Shown piece after piece: positions 26,664-33,632 of a stretch of DNA of 64,000 bases; position 1 is the stretch's first letter, and the number at the start of each line of letters is the position of its first letter. The notes under the pieces are model-generated. The model was not told the DNA's origin. It searched no databases and saw only the letters and a list, made by a program, of their open reading frames with translations. This DNA comes from Flavobacterium sp. Leaf82 (GTDB lineage Bacteria > Bacteroidota > Bacteroidia > Flavobacteriales > Flavobacteriaceae): NCBI RefSeq assembly GCF_001422725.1, contig NZ_LMMA01000012.1, positions 428,967 to 492,966 of the forward strand, given 5' to 3'. Made by a program: the position numbers and the translations under genes.

Positions 26664-28304
26664 CTAACTTCCACAAGCGATGTAGCAAGTTGGTAGTTCG
26701 TTAATAATTTGAGGATTTTCATCTGTTCCTTCAAAAAACACATGATCTCCAAGTTCTTTATTTGCCTGCTGATTATGTGTTTTTAGCAAAAACTCCAAAG
26801 CCGTAAAGTTTTTATTATTATCTGCTTTTAGTCTGGCGAAAATCTCAACCTGATGTTCCGTTTCATCAGGATATTTTTCGAAAACGTCCTGATCTTCATC
26901 AATTAAAATTTCATTTTCTAATAAGTCACCGGTTTTTGTGATCCAACACATATATTGAATCTGAAGTTCCGGAACATCAAATACGATTTCGTTGGGTTTC
27001 CAATTTTCATCGGTTGTGTAAATCCTTTTTTGATATTCGATAACTTCCTGATTAAATTTTTCGGGATCGGCATAGAATGTTTTCGAAAAAACCCAGGCGA
27101 TATTGTTTAATGTCATTTTTGATTTAGGAATATTCACAGGCATAACAGGTGTTAATTCTTCGATACACCACTTTTCATAATTTTTTGCTGTTTCATCTCC
27201 TAGCAAAGCACTTTTTTTAAAATAAGGCAGCGCTTTGTCTTTCTCATTTTTGTGATAATAAGCATAACCAACCCTGAAATTCCATAAAATATCCTCTTTT
27301 CCGTTTTCAGATTCCGTTAAAAGAATTTTAATCGCTTTTTCATATTCTGAGTTATTGTTATAAGCACGTCCTAATAAGTTTTTTAATTCATAGTTTAATT
27401 CAGATTCTGGAATCGCTTCAATTTTATCAATTATTTTAGTGTGATTGTCTGAGTTGTGCCATTTAATTAATTGCTCCGTAAGTCCTGATTTTTGTTCAAT
27501 AACTTCCGTTAAGAAACTTATACGGATATTGTTATCTCTTAATTTCTCGATTATTTCTTCGTTCAAATCTTCTTCAGAAAGTTCAAGAAATAAACACTTT
27601 TCATCAATTTCAGGATGAATTGCAGAAAAACTATTCATTTGATCTTTTAGTTCGTTGTATCTTTCGTCATTCTCTCGTACAAAACCTGCCGGAACTTTAT
27701 TTGGGGTCAACCATAGTATGCTATTTTTGTATTTGCTTTGATAATTGGCATATCCGCTATTAAAATAAGTGGGTTCTTCGAACTTAATTTCAAGAATGTT
27801 TTCAAGCAGTTTTGCCGTATTTTCGATTGAATCTTCTGTCTCAATAACTAATTCATGTGCTATATCAAGTTTAAGAAGTTCCAAATATTCTTTAAATGAT
27901 TCCGCAATCTCTTCCTGATTATCACATTCAATATCAATGTAATAAACTTTTGGGTTCTGTTTGTTTTCCCTGTAATCCAAACAAATATACCAATGTCCGT
28001 CTCCATCTAATGGCACAAGTCCGTCAAGTTCAAAACTCACATATTCTTTCGATTCTTCCCAGTCAATGTCAGTTAATGACGGAAAGTTAGGTCCAATTCC
28101 GTTAATTATTTCTTGAGGTGTTTCCGGCAATTTATATCGAATATACCCGCCATTTTGAGTTTTCAGGATTTCTACTAATTCAGTTGGCAATTTAAAACCA
28201 ATTTGCTTTTCTGCATTTTCCAATATTTTATCGGTGAGCTTTGGCTGAAGATAAGGCAGATATGTTGGTACTCTCCAGATGGTTTGTAGTTTTTTGAGGT
28301 TCAT
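26664..28304 (-). CDS. SMI1/KNR4 (SUKH) domain protein with TPR-like middle
   Basis: The 546-residue protein opens with a SUKH domain (about 18-150): LTDKILENAEKQIGFKLP, LVEILKTQNGGYIRYKLPET, then DGLVPLDGDGHWYICLDYREN and an acidic YYIDIECDNQEE. The middle (about 285-390) has TPR/Sel1-like helices (LLGRAYNNNSEYEKAIKILL, VGYAYYHKNEKDKALPYFKKSALLGD). A third region of unknown fold ends in CYIACGS. It is the first gene of the six-gene minus-strand cluster. SUKH proteins often neutralise secreted nuclease-type toxins, which is inferred here from family only. Confidence 0.78.
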   Translation of the reverse strand: MNLKKLQTIWRVPTYLPYLQPKLTDKILENAEKQIGFKLPTELVEILKTQNGGYIRYKLPETPQEIINGIGPNFPSLTDIDWEESKEYVSFELDGLVPLDGDGHWYICLDYRENKQNPKVYYIDIECDNQEEIAESFKEYLELLKLDIAHELVIETEDSIENTAKLLENILEIKFEEPTYFNSGYANYQSKYKNSILWLTPNKVPAGFVRENDERYNELKDQMNSFSAIHPEIDEKCLFLELSEEDLNEEIIEKLRDNNIRISFLTEVIEQKSGLTEQLIKWHNSDNHTKIIDKIEAIPESELNYELKNLLGRAYNNNSEYEKAIKILLTESENGKEDILWNFRVGYAYYHKNEKDKALPYFKKSALLGDETAKNYEKWCIEELTPVMPVNIPKSKMTLNNIAWVFSKTFYADPEKFNQEVIEYQKRIYTTDENWKPNEIVFDVPELQIQYMCWITKTGDLLENEILIDEDQDVFEKYPDETEHQVEIFARLKADNNKNFTALEFLLKTHNQQANKELGDHVFFEGTDENPQIINELPTCYIACGS

Positions 28305-28340
28305 CGTTTTGTTATTGTTTTATTCGTTTGCCGATCTATT

Positions 28341-28348
28341 CAAAAATA
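28341..28348 (-). promoter_or_regulatory. -7 box of the SUKH cluster
   Basis: On the minus strand this reads TATTTTTG, an exact TAnnTTTG match, 36 bases before the start codon. The nearest TTG is farther upstream than usual, so confidence is limited. Confidence 0.4.
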
Positions 28349-28485
28349 TAAAATCTATATGAAGAAATATCCTGCAAATAGAACTATTATATTCAATTAA
28401 ATGTCGATTTTTTGAAATCAATACTTAACCTTTTGATAATATACTGAATGATTTAAAACTTTATTTTTATTTGAAAATTAATACT

Positions 28486-28665
28486 ATGGAAATCAATTGG
28501 ATAATAATAGGTATTGTAGTTGCAGTAGCAATTGTTTTAGTTGTGCTTACAACCAAAAAGAATCAGAAAGAAAAAAAGAAACTAACAGATTTATTAAATA
28601 ATGATTTTAAGAAACCGGATGAAGATGAACCGGATTTTGATAATAATAATGCAAATGAGCAATAG
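28486..28665 (+). CDS. small single-span membrane protein
   Basis: I use the ATG at 28486 (MEINWIIIGIVVAVAIVLVV), giving 59 residues: one N-terminal transmembrane helix, a basic juxtamembrane stretch (KKNQKEKKKL) and an acidic tail (DEDEPDFDNNN). It is a type found widely as small membrane proteins of unknown role. It is divergent from the SUKH cluster and followed by a strong hairpin terminator. Confidence 0.65.
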   Translation: MEINWIIIGIVVAVAIVLVVLTTKKNQKEKKKLTDLLNNDFKKPDEDEPDFDNNNANEQ

Positions 28666-28690
28666 ATTACTTCGATGTTTGAAATAAAAA

Positions 28691-28727
28691 AAAACCGTAT
28701 TCCAATTAAGTAATACGGTTTTTTTTT
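28691..28727. terminator. hairpin terminator, copy 2 of ACCGTATT repeat
   Basis: AAAACCGTATT (28691-28701) pairs with AATACGGTTTT (28712-28722) and a T run follows. The sequence is nearly the same as the hairpin at 23274-23305. Confidence 0.8.
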
Positions 28728-28794
28728 GTGGAGAATACTGTCCCAAAACTTCGGGAGAATCGGTCATCTTGCCGGATACGTCGGGATAGTCTAG
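28728..28794 (-). pseudogene. decayed tRNA-Ala copy
   Basis: Plus-strand bases 28728-28738 (GTGGAGAATAC) repeat the 3' end of tRNA-Ala at 29104-29114 exactly. CGGTCA and CTTGCC, then TCTAG, follow in the same order as in that tRNA. Two palindromic inserts break it: TCCCAAAACTTCGGGA at 28741-28756 in the T arm, and CCGGATACGTCGGGA at 28772-28786 in the anticodon arm. The 5' acceptor and D arm are missing, cut at the 3' end of the GIY-YIG gene, whose TAG stop codon is made from the tRNA's CTAGA. Confidence 0.7.
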
Positions 28795-29039
28795 TTTTTT
28801 ATCTGTATTAAAGTTTCGATGTATTTCCTGCTTTTCATTTTTTTGATTTGTAATTCCCTTTTGCAAGCTTCACTTCGGGTAACAAAAGTTTCGAAATATT
28901 TTAATTCCCAATCTTTAGCGACCTTTGTAAACTTGCTTCTGCTGTTTAAGTGATCTTGTAAGCGTTGTTCGATATTTTCACAAGATCCGGTGTAATACTT
29001 GTTAATCGTAATTGAATATAGAATGTAAGTGTAAAACAT
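28791..29039 (-). CDS. GIY-YIG nuclease family protein
   Basis: I use the ATG at 29039 (MFYTYILYS), giving 82 residues; a start at 29048 is also possible. The GIY-YIG fold is complete: TYILYS and YYTGSC are the two signature strands, Arg in IEQRLQDHLNSR, and Glu in EACKRELQIKKMKSRKYIE as catalytic metal ligand. Small stand-alone proteins of this kind (UPF0213/UvrC N-terminal type) are common in Flavobacterium. It lies between a decayed tRNA-Ala and an intact tRNA-Ala, all in the same orientation, and its stop codon lies within the tRNA remnant. A role in DNA cutting at tRNA genes is an inference. Confidence 0.88.
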   Translation of the reverse strand: MFYTYILYSITINKYYTGSCENIEQRLQDHLNSRSKFTKVAKDWELKYFETFVTRSEACKRELQIKKMKSRKYIETLIQIKN

Positions 29040-29057
29040 AATTGACATAAAATGAAA

Positions 29058-29087
29058 ATACCCAAACATAAAAGTATGTTTGGGTAT
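29058..29087 (-). terminator. hairpin after tRNA-Ala
   Basis: ATACCCAAACATA pairs with TATGTTTGGGTAT around a four-base loop, with T-rich sequence on the minus-strand exit side. It lies between the tRNA-Ala 3' end and the GIY-YIG start. Confidence 0.7.
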
Positions 29088-29104
29088 TTGTTTTTAAATA
29101 TTTG

Positions 29105-29178
29105 TGGAGAATACCGGATTCGAACCGGTCACCCCTTGCCTGCCAGGCAAGTACTCTAGCCAAATGAGCTAATCCCCC
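29105..29178 (-). tRNA. tRNA-Ala (GGC anticodon)
   Basis: The minus strand gives a complete 74-nt cloverleaf: acceptor GGGGGAT with ATTCTCC, including the G3-U70 wobble that is the alanine identity element. The D arm is AGCTCATTTGGCTAGAGT, the anticodon stem CTTGC/GCAAG has loop CTGGCAG (anticodon GGC), and the T arm is ACCGG-TTCGAAT-CCGGT. The discriminator is A and CCA is not encoded. Confidence 0.93.
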
Positions 29179-29184
29179 TTTTTT

Positions 29185-29261
29185 ATAACTTTAAGATCTG
29201 CATTCGAACCGTTACCCTCCCGATTGCATCGGGATACTCTAGCCAAATGAGCTAATCCCCC
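29185..29261 (-). pseudogene. tRNA-like pseudogene 1
   Basis: The 5' half (GGGGGATTAGCTCATTTGGC, then TAGAGTA) is identical to tRNA-Ala. The anticodon arm is replaced by the palindrome TCCCGATGCAATCGGGA (29218-29234). The T arm does not pair (ACGGTTCGAATGCAGAT) and the 3' acceptor strand is missing. The arm could present GCA, but the molecule cannot fold as a normal tRNA. Confidence 0.75.
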
Positions 29262-29266
29262 TTTTT

Positions 29267-29343
29267 ATAACTTTAAGATCTGCATTCGAACCGTTACCAT
29301 CCCGATTGCATCGGGATACTCTAGCCAAATGAGCTAATCCCCC
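29267..29343 (-). pseudogene. tRNA-like pseudogene 2
   Basis: This is a tandem copy of pseudogene 1 at a period of 82-83 bases, with a palindrome identical to that of pseudogene 1 at 29300-29316 and the same broken T arm. The copies differ at only one or two positions, so the duplication is recent. Confidence 0.75.
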
Positions 29344-29449
29344 AAAGCGTTAGCAAATAAAGTCAATTAATTTTCAAAAAACAAATTTCAAATTGTCTTC
29401 GGCTTAAAATATTTTGCAAAACCGTAACTTTACGATCAAATCTATTTTT

Positions 29450-30214
29450 ATGAGTGCAGAAAATCAAAACGGTTCTTTACAAACTATCTTTAATAATGCT
29501 GTGGCAACAGTACAATTTGGTCATCCGGCGAGTAATTCTTTTCCCAGACAATTGTTAGATCGGTTAACGGCTGAGATTAATTCTATAAGCCTTAATGAAA
29601 CCGTTTCGGTTATTATTTTGCAAAGCGAAGGATCTAAAGTTTTTTGTTCCGGCGCTTCATTTGATGAACTTCTTCAGGTAAAAAATGAAGAACAGGGCAC
29701 AGAATTTTTCTCCGGTTTTGCTCATTTATTAAACGCAATGCGCAATTGTTCTAAGCTTATTATTGGCAGAGTTCAGGGAAAAGCTGTTGGAGGAGGAGTT
29801 GGTATTATCTCGGCTTGCGATTATGTTTTGGCTACGCCTGAAAGTGCAGTAAAATTATCTGAATTAGCTATAGGAATTGGTCCTTTTGTAATCGAACCTG
29901 CTGTTTCCCGTAAAATAGGAAAAGCTGCAATGGCCGAAATGACTTTGGCAGCCCACGAATGGAAATCGGCAGAATGGGCGTTGCAAAATAAATTGTTCAC
30001 TGAGATTCACAGTGCAGAAAATCTGGATCATGCCGTTGCAAATTTTGCTCAAAAGCTGAGTTCATACAACCCTGAAGCATTATCTGAAATGAAGAAAATT
30101 ATCTGGGAAGGAACTGAATATTGGGAATCGCTTCTTATAGAACGCGCCGCAATTACCGGAAAATTGGTTTTGTCAGATTTTTCAAGAAATGCTTTGACCC
30201 AGTTTAAAAAGTAA
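29450..30214 (+). CDS. enoyl-CoA hydratase/isomerase family protein
   Basis: I place the start at the ATG at 29450 (MSAENQNGSLQTIFNN), giving 254 residues; an upstream TTG would only add a poorly conserved tail. The crotonase fold is shown by VILQSEGSKVFCSGASFDEL (CoA and first oxyanion-hole NH), RVQGKAVGGGVGIISACDYV (second oxyanion hole) and SELAIGIGPFVIEP. The position usually holding a catalytic Glu appears as ELAIGIGP, so hydratase activity is plausible but substrate and direction are unclear. It is a single gene facing away from the tRNA cluster. Confidence 0.9.
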   Translation: MSAENQNGSLQTIFNNAVATVQFGHPASNSFPRQLLDRLTAEINSISLNETVSVIILQSEGSKVFCSGASFDELLQVKNEEQGTEFFSGFAHLLNAMRNCSKLIIGRVQGKAVGGGVGIISACDYVLATPESAVKLSELAIGIGPFVIEPAVSRKIGKAAMAEMTLAAHEWKSAEWALQNKLFTEIHSAENLDHAVANFAQKLSSYNPEALSEMKKIIWEGTEYWESLLIERAAITGKLVLSDFSRNALTQFKK

Positions 30215-30346
30215 GGTTTTTAGATTCAGTCTTCAGTCCGAGTCTCAGCTTTAAGTGCGATAAATTTGTAAAGTTTTAAACTTTTACAAAATTGAGGGGA
30301 TTGTAATAGCTTGTTTTTCTTTGTGTTAATTTAAAAATATTAGAAT

Positions 30347-30523
30347 ATGTATATCATTTCATTACTTCAAAAAGTCGATGTTGCAGAGAAAATTAAAACC
30401 GCTCCTGATAGTGGTTACCAGATTGGAGTAGTCATTGGATCGTTTATTCCGTTTGTAGTTTTAATAGGACTTGCGTACTGGATGTACAACAGCGCTAAAA
30501 AAAGAGACAAAAACGGTTATTAA
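30347..30523 (+). CDS. 58-residue single-span membrane protein
   Basis: A 58-codon frame begins MYIISLLQKVDVAEKIKTAP, then a polar segment, one transmembrane helix (about 27-47, VVIGSFIPFVVLIGLAYWMY), and a basic tail KKRDKNGY. The composition is that of a real membrane peptide, not random AT-rich sequence, and the gap of 132 bases before it and 31 after it fits a separate gene. It is too short for most gene finders. No function can be given; it lies just before queD. Confidence 0.6.
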   Translation: MYIISLLQKVDVAEKIKTAPDSGYQIGVVIGSFIPFVVLIGLAYWMYNSAKKRDKNGY

Positions 30524-30527
30524 TTTG

Positions 30528-30535
30528 TAAATTTG
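30528..30535 (+). promoter_or_regulatory. -7 box of queD
   Basis: TAAATTTG matches TAnnTTTG exactly, 20 bases before the queD start and just after the stop of the small membrane protein gene. No TTG lies at the right spacing. Confidence 0.4.
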
Positions 30536-30554
30536 CAACCTAAAATTCAAATCG

Positions 30555-31004
30555 ATGAGTAATATCAGAATTACAAAACAATTTAGTTTCGAAACCGGAC
30601 ATGCTTTGTACGGTTACGACGGAAAATGTAAAAACGTTCACGGGCACAGTTATAAATTATCGGTAACGGTTATTGGTTCGCCAATTACGGATCGATCGAA
30701 TGTGAAATTCGGAATGGTAATAGATTTTTCGGATCTAAAGAAAATTGTAAAAGAAGAAATCGTCGATCAGTTTGATCATGCAACTGTTTTTAACGAAACT
30801 ACGCCACATATCGAACTGGCAAATGAATTGAAAAATCGTGGTCATCATGTGATTTTAGTAGATTATCAGCCAACAAGCGAAAATATGGTGGTTGATTTTG
30901 CAGAAAGAATCAGAGCGCGTTTGCCTAAAGACATTTCCCTTTTTTCTCTTAAACTTCAGGAAACAGAATCATCATTTGCAGAATGGTACGCAAGTGATAA
31001 TTAA
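30555..31004 (+). CDS. queD: 6-carboxytetrahydropterin synthase
   Basis: QueD converts 7,8-dihydroneopterin triphosphate into 6-carboxytetrahydropterin in the queuosine and related 7-deazaguanine pathways. The 149-residue protein has zinc ligands His16, His29 and His31 (SFETGHALYG and CKNVHGHSYKL), catalytic Cys25, and DQFDHATVFNE with PTSENMVVDFAERIR. Length and order are typical. The related tRNA-guanine or queuosine genes are not nearby. It is followed 77 bases later by lpxH. Confidence 0.94.
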   Translation: MSNIRITKQFSFETGHALYGYDGKCKNVHGHSYKLSVTVIGSPITDRSNVKFGMVIDFSDLKKIVKEEIVDQFDHATVFNETTPHIELANELKNRGHHVILVDYQPTSENMVVDFAERIRARLPKDISLFSLKLQETESSFAEWYASDN

Positions 31005-31080
31005 TTAGTTAAAGAAAAAGCCAAAAGTTAAAAGTCCGGAAATCTAAAATTCTAAGAATTTAAACAATCTAATAATCTAA

Positions 31081-31824
31081 ATGAAAAAAGTATATTTCGC
31101 TTCTGATCAGCATTTTGGAGCTCCAACGCCAGAGTTGAGTTTGCCACGCGAACAAAAGTTTGTAGCCTGGTTAGATGTTGTAAAACAAGATGCAGAAGCT
31201 ATTTTTTTATTAGGCGATTTGTTTGATTTTTGGTTTGAATATAAAACCGTTGTTCCAAAGGGATTTGTTCGTGTTCTGGGAAAATTGGCCGAAATTCGAG
31301 ATAGTGGAATTCCTATTTATTTTTTCGTAGGAAACCATGATTTATGGATGAATGATTACTTTCAAACTGAGTTGAATATTCCGGTTTATCATGATAATAA
31401 GGAATTTACTTTTAACGGAAAAACGTTCCTGATTGGTCACGGCGACGGAAAAGGTCCCGGTGATAAAGGATATAAACGAATGAAAAAGGTATTTACAAAT
31501 CCGTTTTCTAAATGGCTTTTCCGTTGGTTGCATCCTGATGTTGGCGTAAGTCTCGCGCAATATTTATCTGTTAAAAATAAATTGATTTCAGGTGATGAAG
31601 ATGTAAAGTTTTTGGGTGAAGAAAACGAATGGCTGGTTTTATATGCCAAACGTAAACTTGAAACCAAACATTATAATTATTTTATTTTTGGTCACCGTCA
31701 TTTACCTATGATTATAGAGGTAGGACAAGATGCTAAATATGTAAATCTAGGCGACTGGATTGGTTATTTTACCTACGGAGTTTTTGATGGGGAAACTTTC
31801 GAACTTCAAAAATTCGAACAATAA
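31081..31824 (+). CDS. lpxH: UDP-2,3-diacylglucosamine diphosphatase
   Basis: LpxH cleaves UDP-2,3-diacylglucosamine to lipid X and UMP in lipid A biosynthesis. The 247-residue metallophosphoesterase has all five motifs in order: FASDQHFG, LLGDLFDFWFEY, VGNHDLWMNDY, IGHGDGKGPG and FGHRHLPM, which supply the two metal sites. Its stop directly abuts the stop of the convergent cytochrome gene with no gap, so the two transcripts must overlap at the 3' ends. Confidence 0.94.
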   Translation: MKKVYFASDQHFGAPTPELSLPREQKFVAWLDVVKQDAEAIFLLGDLFDFWFEYKTVVPKGFVRVLGKLAEIRDSGIPIYFFVGNHDLWMNDYFQTELNIPVYHDNKEFTFNGKTFLIGHGDGKGPGDKGYKRMKKVFTNPFSKWLFRWLHPDVGVSLAQYLSVKNKLISGDEDVKFLGEENEWLVLYAKRKLETKHYNYFIFGHRHLPMIIEVGQDAKYVNLGDWIGYFTYGVFDGETFELQKFEQ

Positions 31825-33036
31825 TTACTTTTTATTGTTTGGATAAACTGCAATTTTGTGTGTTCTCAGAACATAATTTGACTTATTTTTATTTTGAGAA
31901 AGCTGAAAAGTGATCGCGTTCGACATTTTTTTCGGCATATGACATTCTACACAATTATTTGCCAATATACTCGCTGAGGTAGTTTTTATAGTCGCAGCGT
32001 TGTGTTTAATTCCCTGATGACAACTCATACATATTTTAGAATAACTTACCAGATTTTGAGAAGCATTTGCATGCGGATTATGGCAAGTCATACAATCCAT
32101 GGTTTCGCTCTTTTTAAAACATTTGCTTTGAGACAATAATCCAAGTTGATTACCGTGAACATCAAAATGCATGCTGTCATTAGATCCCGGAACTCCCCTG
32201 AAATATTCTAATAAATCATCTCCCGGTTTAAACTCAAAACGTGATTTTACTTTTAGTTTATCATTTCCGGAATGGCATAAGGCACAAGCATCAATTTTTT
32301 GCTGTCTGGATAACTTTTTAAAAGAGGTTATGTTTTGTGCGATTTTCAAATCAGGAAATTTCAAATGTTTTTGAACGTGTTCTTTAGCAGGTCCGTGGCA
32401 CCGCTCACAATCAATTCCGTAAATCAAAGTTTTCGGATTCATAAAATCCTCTACTTCCTGATTCATAAAAGTAATGCTGTCTGAACTTGTCGTTACATAT
32501 CTGCTTGCAATATTAGAGCTGTGACAGCCATAACATTCCTTATCAATTTTTCGTTCAAAGTTTACTTTAGATGCTGAATATCCCGGACTTGTTGCCCAAC
32601 TATTTAAAGATTTGTAGTAAGAAATGGGTAATTCGTAAGTATAATGGTTTTGCCAAAAAGCGCTGGTTTGAGCATGTTTCGTTCCAAAAAGAACTTCAAA
32701 CGGATGCGATTCAACTTTCTTTCCGTTTTTATAAAGAACCTGATAAAGACTATCGTTTCGTTCTTCCATAACAAGCTTGGTAGCAGCATCGTAAACAAAA
32801 GTATTGCGACCGTTTTTAAAATGACCTAAAATGTTTTCTTTGGTAGCGGGAGAAGTAGCTTTAAAATGCGAACTGTGAAAAGCAGTTTCATATTGTACCT
32901 GATGACATTGAATACAACTTTCAGAACCGGCATAATCCGTTCCGCGTGGGTCAATGTAATTATCATCTTCGTTTTTGCAGCTCGTTAGAAATGCAATCGA
33001 AATAACCAAAGTAAAAAGAATACGTACTATTTTCAT
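31825..33036 (-). CDS. seven-haem c-type cytochrome lipoprotein
   Basis: The 403-residue protein begins with a lipoprotein signal (lipobox LTSC, Cys20) and has seven CXXCH haem-binding motifs: CIQCH, CYGCH, CERCH, CALCH, CMTCH, CMSCH and CVECH. Several are paired, as in the cytochrome c554-like family. Each CXXCH supplies a proximal histidine; distal ligands cannot be told by eye. It is anchored to a membrane outside the cytoplasm and could pass electrons between a quinol oxidase or reductase and an extracellular acceptor. No partner reductase is adjacent. The segment at residues 80-180 lacks haem motifs and may bind a partner. Confidence 0.9.
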   Translation of the reverse strand: MKIVRILFTLVISIAFLTSCKNEDDNYIDPRGTDYAGSESCIQCHQVQYETAFHSSHFKATSPATKENILGHFKNGRNTFVYDAATKLVMEERNDSLYQVLYKNGKKVESHPFEVLFGTKHAQTSAFWQNHYTYELPISYYKSLNSWATSPGYSASKVNFERKIDKECYGCHSSNIASRYVTTSSDSITFMNQEVEDFMNPKTLIYGIDCERCHGPAKEHVQKHLKFPDLKIAQNITSFKKLSRQQKIDACALCHSGNDKLKVKSRFEFKPGDDLLEYFRGVPGSNDSMHFDVHGNQLGLLSQSKCFKKSETMDCMTCHNPHANASQNLVSYSKICMSCHQGIKHNAATIKTTSASILANNCVECHMPKKMSNAITFQLSQNKNKSNYVLRTHKIAVYPNNKK

Positions 33037-33119
33037 TATAGTAAATATACTTTTTTTTGAATAAAATCAAAATATATTTAAATAATGAAAAGATATTGTT
33101 AAAACATTTAGAATGCTTC

Positions 33120-33476
33120 TTAATTTAAGCCAACTCCGTAAACATATTCATCTAACTCAATTCTAAATAAAGAGCCTTCTACAAGATCTTTAATAGATTT
33201 TAGTTCTTTGATAGAAACCGCTAAATCTATGGAAGCACAAGGTGTTTTAAGTAAAAATTTATGACAAGAGTTTTTTAATTCACAAGCTTCACAACAAGCA
33301 TTTTCGATCATGCTGTCTTCGATTAAATCACAAAAATAATTCAATTCCTGAACCGTAAAATAAAATCCGGTTTCCTTAAAAACCAATTGTATTTTATCCG
33401 TTATCGTTTCGTTTTCCTTTTTCCAGTAAAAAGCAATTCCGAAGTTGTTGTGGTATAGCTGTTCTATTTCTCTCAT
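33120..33476 (-). CDS. hypothetical cysteine-cluster protein
   Basis: The 118-residue protein contains ACCEACELKNSCHKFLLKTP plus a further Cys nearby, a tight cluster of cysteines that may bind iron or zinc. The rest is acidic and soluble with a start FGIAFYWKKENETITDK. Similar small cysteine-cluster proteins recur in Flavobacteriia, but I cannot name the family with confidence. It stands 84 bases before the cytochrome gene in the same orientation. Confidence 0.75.
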   Translation of the reverse strand: MREIEQLYHNNFGIAFYWKKENETITDKIQLVFKETGFYFTVQELNYFCDLIEDSMIENACCEACELKNSCHKFLLKTPCASIDLAVSIKELKSIKDLVEGSLFRIELDEYVYGVGLN

Positions 33477-33598
33477 TACAGATACTTTTATTACAACAAA
33501 TATAAATACTATTTATATTAGTTCTAAATAAAAAATCATAAAATTTGGAAAAATTATTCGTCATAGAAGTGCGTCAGGAATTTATGCAAAGTCCTTTT

Positions 33599-33622
33599 AA
33601 TGAACTTATATAACTTATATGA
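33599..33622. repeat. AATGAACTTATAT motif, copy 2
   Basis: AATGAACTTATATAACTTAT matches the outer arm of the 17524-17694 element and the copy at 41570-41593. Each member has the form AATGAACTTATATnnCTTAT. Confidence 0.6.
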
Positions 33623-33632
33623 TTTAGAAACT

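Noticed and set aside
29185..29343. Functional tRNA-Cys genes (anticodon arm shows GCA)
   Set aside because: The T arm does not pair and the 3' acceptor strand is missing in both copies.
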